A stretch of 64,000 bases of DNA. It comes from Isoetes taiwanensis (Eukaryota > Streptophyta > Lycopodiopsida > Isoetales > Isoetaceae). The notes under the pieces were generated by a model. It saw nothing but the letters and a program-made list of their open reading frames with translations, was not told where the DNA came from and made no database searches. The DNA is taken from contig JAJEKV010000035.1 of assembly GCA_021234155.1 (NCBI GenBank), positions 3,486,224-3,550,223 on the forward strand, read 5' to 3'. Below are positions 59,773 to 64,000 of the stretch, one piece after another (positions within the stretch are counted from its first letter, which is position 1; each line of letters starts with the position of its first letter). The position numbers and the translations under genes were made by a program.

Positions 59773-61347
59773 CATTCTGGGGAAAGGGACGTTTGTTTTG
59801 GCGTCATGCTATTTTGGACGTAGGAGTCATCTTTAGCCTGAGCTTTCTTTGGCCCATGATTTCTTTAGCTCTGTCTGCTATATATCCCTGTAGCTTCCAA
59901 GCAATTCTCATCGGCGTTTCCCTTGAGCTGAATTCTCTTTGTTCCAGTGTTTCCCTACAGCCTACTCTTTCATTCAGGTACTGCTTTCTGCCTGCTCCAG
60001 AAGGATTGGGCTCAGAATTGCCAGCTGTTTTAAGCATCACGGTATTCTTGCAGTCCCGATCCCCTAAAACTAATGGGCATTTACGCATGCTTGGCTTGTT
60101 TTCTCAGTTTTTTCTTTATTCTAGTCTGTTCTGTGTTAGGTTGCTAACCTTCTGCCCCTCTCCGTCCGCTCTCTGCCCCATCCTTTTCTGCTCAGCCATG
60201 ATCATCGACTCTATCCTTACCTAATTTTTTCTGATTCGCCATGATTTCTAGTACCTGCTCTATCGTTTCTAGCTCGCCCTCCTCTATCCTTCTTGATTCG
60301 GATTCGCCATTCCTCCTACTTTTATCACGTTTCTGTTTTTTTCTGATTCTGCTCTTTTCTTTTTGTCTGACAGCGGGATGCTTACCTTCGATCTGTCTAC
60401 TGTCTGAGCCTTCCCATTCCGGTTAGGGTCGGTTCATCTGTTCTGGTGGATTCGCCATACTTTTTGCCCATCTTTCCTAGTTTCGGCTGCTCTCTCCTCT
60501 CCGGTAGTATCTGGCCCATGGGTTTTTTATCTTGTTCCCTTCCAGGCAAGTGTTTCGCCCCCTCTCATCTCTCTGCAAATCCAATTCCGAGTCTTCTCAT
60601 AGCCGGAGTCCCAGGTTTGGACATTCCCTGCTTCCTTCGGCGCCGGATCTGGCCCTGTATTTTTGCCGGGGGATACCGGGTCGGAGTATCCCGACGAAGT
60701 CGGGTTGCCCGGGTTCCCGGGTCCCAGTATCCCGTTGCCATCTCCCTCCTTTTCTTTGTGTTTTCTTTTGCTTTTTCTTCTTAGATAGTTTTTAAGTTTT
60801 GTTTTTCTATGGTTTAGCCTAGGGTTTCTTGTTTATGGTGTGTTTTGCGATGTAGGGTAGTGATGTTGGTTTTCAAGTTCGATGGTGCATGTGTATTGTT
60901 AGGTAGGGTTTGACCTTGTTTTTTCAGGTATGTGTATGATCTCATGACCTTTTTTGCATATGCATTCATAATTGTGTGCACCATATTACTTTACTACGGA
61001 AAAACCTATGGCTCGCATGTATTTGCTCATATTCATGCATTGGCTTTTCGCGGCATCCAATTCCCTCTCCACTTGTCCCTTTTCAAATTTGTTGTTTTAG
61101 GTGTCTTGCCCCCTTTTGGTTTTTGTTTTACAATTTAATGTTCTTAAGCCTATGTATGGACAATTGCCATTCTGCTCGTTTTCTCATGACGGTCTGGGGG
61201 GTTTTTTTGCCTAGATAGGGTCGGTTCTTTAGGATTTGTTTCAACTCGTTTTCGATTCGCCGTGGTTGCCTTTGGTGTGTTTCGTTTGTTGGTTGTTTGG
61301 TCTTCCTTCCTATATTGTTTTTCCAATAAGTTTTCCGGTTTGTTCAT
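59773..61347 (+). other. Pyrimidine-rich leader of the DIRS-like element
   Basis: Strongly T/C-biased sequence with many short frames but none with a domain. Near 60660-60740 G/C-rich phrases (cgggtcggagtatcccg, cccgggttcccgggtccc) give local inverted repeats. Composition is continuous with the two ORFs downstream, which suggests one unit. Confidence 0.4.
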
Positions 61348-61377
61348 GTGGTTCTTACCTCCCCTTTTCTTCTTTCA

Positions 61378-62031
61378 ATGACCATGTGTGCTCAATCTAC
61401 TCTCCGGAGCTTTACTCTGCCCACCACTGATACCGAACGTAACCCCCCCCCTCCTTTGCCTACCGTCATACCACCCAATATCCCTGTTCCATCTGACCCA
61501 GCACTTTTCCTACCTTTTCCATTTGAGGGCCATGACCCTAATCTTTGCGTTGCTTTCAACCTCAATCATTTGTTTTGGTCCCTTGATCGTCTGCCCCCGA
61601 CATCTTCCTCTTCTTTGACATTTATGTCGGATTGCCTTTGGTTCTCCTCTTATCTAGACGATGCCATCGACCAGGTGGATTTTGGCGTTGATTATTACCG
61701 CGACCCCATCAGCTCGGAACTGACTTTTGAGCTGGAGGTCCCTAATATGGTGTATTTTCGTCTAGGGGATTTGGTTGCTGCTTTGCATTGGTGGGGCCGA
61801 AGTGGCCACGTGCTGTTTAGGTTCCAGTTTGCAGCTGTTCTACGCGACTGCATGCTACGTTTCTCCTATGCCCGGGGTTGGCGATCTGAGTTGCCTCGTT
61901 TTGCTCCATTTTCGGCTCTGTATCCTATCTTTCCTTGGCGTTTCTTCACCGACCCCTCTTGCACTCTTGTCTCCAGTTCAGGCCCGGATGTGATGGCACC
62001 GTGGTACCCCCATAGAGAAGCTCCATTGTAG
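61378..62031 (+). CDS. Unknown ORF upstream of Gag in the DIRS-like element
   Basis: About 217 codons from the ATG at 61378 (an upstream in-frame ATG at 61348 would add ten residues). The start is proline-rich. Later parts include LPFPFEGHDPNLCVAFNLNH, DYYRDPISSELTFELEVPNM and LVAALHWWGRSGHVLFRFQF, with many aromatic residues. I recognise no domain. It precedes the Gag ORF by 178 bp in the same orientation with the same codon bias, so the two were probably made from one transcript. Confidence 0.5.
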   Translation: MTMCAQSTLRSFTLPTTDTERNPPPPLPTVIPPNIPVPSDPALFLPFPFEGHDPNLCVAFNLNHLFWSLDRLPPTSSSSLTFMSDCLWFSSYLDDAIDQVDFGVDYYRDPISSELTFELEVPNMVYFRLGDLVAALHWWGRSGHVLFRFQFAAVLRDCMLRFSYARGWRSELPRFAPFSALYPIFPWRFFTDPSCTLVSSSGPDVMAPWYPHREAPL

Positions 62032-62209
62032 CGAACTGGTCCTCTGACCCTGTTTCTAGCCATAAAGTTGTCATTTTTTGGTTTGCACCTCGGTGCTTTT
62101 GTTATTGTTTGGGTTGGAAATAAAAGATGATGCAAATTTTATCCCTTGGTCTTCTTGGTTCCCATTTTTTCTGATTTCTTGTCGGTTCTAAGGGGTTTTT
62201 TGTTTCAGG

Positions 62210-63376
62210 ATGACTGATGCCAACCAGTCTGGGTTGCACTCTGGTACAGACGCCCCCATGCGTACGCGGGGGGTTGCAGCGGCACGCCGGGGGAAACGTA
62301 TTGCCACTCAGGCACCCGCGGGCATCGGGCGGGCGCGTTCTTCTCCCGCAGCTCCTCCTCCTGTTCTTCCTAGTACAGCTGCGCCCTTGGGTTCTTTGGG
62401 CAACTTGGGCCCCTCTTCCTCCTCGAATCCATTTGGGGGTGCCTTTTCAGCCTCAACATTTTTTTCCACACCCCCATTGAATATTCCCGCTCCTCCAGTC
62501 CCACCTTTTGTTCCCTCTTCGGCTATGCCCACTGCTACTCCTGCTCCTCCTCCCCCACCCGTTGGTTTTCCCCCCATGGCCACTCCCGCTCCTGCAACTT
62601 CAAATATGGCGCCTCCACCGTTGTTTTCTTTTCCACCACCTGCCCCCTCAGTGGCGCCTCCCTCCCAATATGAACTCTTATTGCCTCAGGTCCTTCAATC
62701 CCTGCAATTACAAATGGCCCAGATTAATGATTTGCAGTCATCTCTTTCAGCCCAGTCTTCCATTCACGAGGCTGTCGAATCACTGCGGGAGGAGGTACGG
62801 GAGCGGGCGGCTAGGACTTTGCCCTCTTTCAAACGGGATTCTTCACGGCACCAGTATGAGTTTTTGGCTGCTACGGAGGACCGATTTCGGGAGTTGTATG
62901 CTCGCCTATTTTCTCTCTCTCCGGCGGTGCCCGACTCGGTCTTGAAACTCATTGAGGAGGGTAAGATGGCAACTCAACAGCGTATGAAATTTCTTTTGAT
63001 TGCTGATCGTGAAGGGTACGATGTTGCTTTTGACTTTGCTGATCATTCAGGCTTGTCTTTGTCCGCTGATGACTCCCGCCGCTTGAAATTAGCCCGCCAA
63101 GGCCGCCTTGATCGTCGCACTAATTCTGCCACAAAAGCTCCCAATACCTCTTTTTCTTCTCACCCCACTGCTCCTGGTGCCCCCGCTGTTCCTCTTTCCC
63201 GGGGGACCTCTCGCTTGTTTTGCACATTCTGTGGCCGTAATAACCATAGGATTGAGACATGTTTTGCTCGTGCGGCAGCATCCAACACTCCTTTGGCACT
63301 CCCTCCTGCTCCTTCCCTTCCACCAGTGCCCCAGTTTCCCATCACTCCTCAATATTTCCCTCGTCCTCAGATGTGA
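62210..63376 (+). CDS. Gag-like protein of a DIRS-type retrotransposon
   Basis: 388 codons, intact. A basic N-terminus is followed by a proline/alanine-rich region to about residue 155. A helical segment follows (LLPQVLQSLQLQMAQINDLQ) and then a block typical of DIRS Gag proteins as I recall them: RHQYEFLAATEDRF, LKLIEEGKMATQQRMKFLLI then ADREGYDVAFDF, and ADDSRRLKLARQGRL. Near the end, CTFCGRNNHRIETC (about residues 338-351) is a CX2CX4HX4C zinc knuckle, used for RNA binding. DIRS elements encode a tyrosine recombinase instead of an integrase; that ORF and the RT would lie past 64000. A different retroelement class cannot be excluded from Gag alone. Confidence 0.6.
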   Translation: MTDANQSGLHSGTDAPMRTRGVAAARRGKRIATQAPAGIGRARSSPAAPPPVLPSTAAPLGSLGNLGPSSSSNPFGGAFSASTFFSTPPLNIPAPPVPPFVPSSAMPTATPAPPPPPVGFPPMATPAPATSNMAPPPLFSFPPPAPSVAPPSQYELLLPQVLQSLQLQMAQINDLQSSLSAQSSIHEAVESLREEVRERAARTLPSFKRDSSRHQYEFLAATEDRFRELYARLFSLSPAVPDSVLKLIEEGKMATQQRMKFLLIADREGYDVAFDFADHSGLSLSADDSRRLKLARQGRLDRRTNSATKAPNTSFSSHPTAPGAPAVPLSRGTSRLFCTFCGRNNHRIETCFARAAASNTPLALPPAPSLPPVPQFPITPQYFPRPQM

Positions 63377-63449
63377 GTATTTGGTGGATGGGGTTAAGAT
63401 CAGACGGCTATGCCTGCACTGTTGATTATTTTCTTGTGAATTGGATATA

Positions 63450-64000
63450 TACAACAATTATGTTTTTGAAACCATGTTTTTTCCTTTAAAGTTGTGATGG
63501 CTTGTCACTACATTTTTTCAAATTCTCGTTGAATTGTTGGATCTAAGTACTTGGTTGTGTCGGCTTGGTTGCATTGAACATAGAATAAAAGGTTAGCTTG
63601 TTTTTGGGTCAGTCAAGTTGACAGAATTCTCTAGTGTTTTTTGTTTCACTACTCTAGACTCTTACGTTGGCTAGCTTCTTGACCTTAGGAATTTCTTTAT
63701 TTCTAATTTCCGTTTTGGTTGTCATGGTATGCTTTTGTTGCAACTCTGTTTGCTGTGTTTTCCCATGTATACACTGCTTTGGTTGCTAGGTTATCATTTT
63801 ATGTTTTTTCCCCCCTTTCACGCATATGCATCTTCCCTTCCTTGCAACGTCCGTTGGGTGATCTTTTAGGGATGTAAGGTTAGGTTTTTTTTTTCATTTT
63901 GACAATCGTCTTATGTTTTTGGACCATGGTCTCTTTAAGGTTGTGATTATCTTGCCTGCTTCGTATCTCAAGTTCTCGTTGGTTGTTGGATCTAGGTACT
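63450..64000. repeat. Tandem imperfect repeat of about 445 bp downstream of Gag
   Basis: tatgtttttgaaaccatg...aaagttgtgat then gttggatctaagtact (about 63460-63550) recurs as tatgtttttggaccatgg...aaggttgtgat then gttggatctaggtact (about 63913-64000). The second unit is cut by the window end. No ORF is visible in the T-rich sequence between. Confidence 0.65.

Overview
The window looks like nuclear DNA of a land plant, probably one with a large, transposon-rich genome such as a fern or lycophyte. The evidence is a cytosolic-type plant serine hydroxymethyltransferase with four exons, a plastid-type enoyl-ACP reductase locus with twelve exons, a B3-domain transcription-factor fragment, and plant-type introns. 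The rest is layered mobile DNA, including families I associate more with animals and algae than with flowering plants. The lineage call is inference.

Layout. 1-5033 and 20395-25672 are two diverged copies of one module of about 5 kb, each with broken fragments of a protein kinase (upstream-kinase/CaMKK/GRIK-like). The module contains a hairpin-rich CCAAATGG/ATGGCACC array ending in oligo(T); related arrays lie at 19855-20335 and 25031-25265. 5560-8849 holds a pair of LTR-like direct repeats. 9751-12895 is the enoyl-ACP reductase locus, identifiable exon by exon but with many single-base indels. A malic-enzyme exon (14940-15020), a B3 fragment (16934-17640) and an unknown minus-strand ORF (18369-18824) follow.

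28610-38213 is a 9.6-kb DNA transposon with perfect 21-bp terminal inverted repeats and a candidate ATGT target duplication. On its minus strand it carries a decayed DDE-like transposase. On its plus strand it carries decayed coiled-coil/RING-like, Ulp1-protease-like and unknown genes.

39841 to about 52545 is the most interesting part. Two divergent genes share a promoter region of about 430 bp. The minus-strand gene is a DDE-like transposase with the motifs IDGMDQ, LDNTTRENKN and VGHTPDQID. The plus-strand gene encodes a protein with a ParB/sulfiredoxin-like domain. The shared promoter and the first intron of the ParB-like gene hold arrays of the 16-bp palindrome GGTATAAATTTATACC. Spacing is in near-integral helical turns: about 21 and 42 bp in the promoter array, about 31 bp in the intron array. 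The arrangement recalls a ParB/parS pair, but this is a hypothesis. One LINE (43485-46944) sits in the intron and a second (about 49105-52370) interrupts the 3' part of the gene.

52980-55800 carries an LTR remnant and several small foldback elements. The intact SHMT gene is at 55928-57776 (minus). From about 59742 to the window end lies what appears to be the 5' half of a DIRS-like (tyrosine-recombinase) retrotransposon, with an unknown ORF and a Gag ORF; its RT and recombinase would lie beyond the window.
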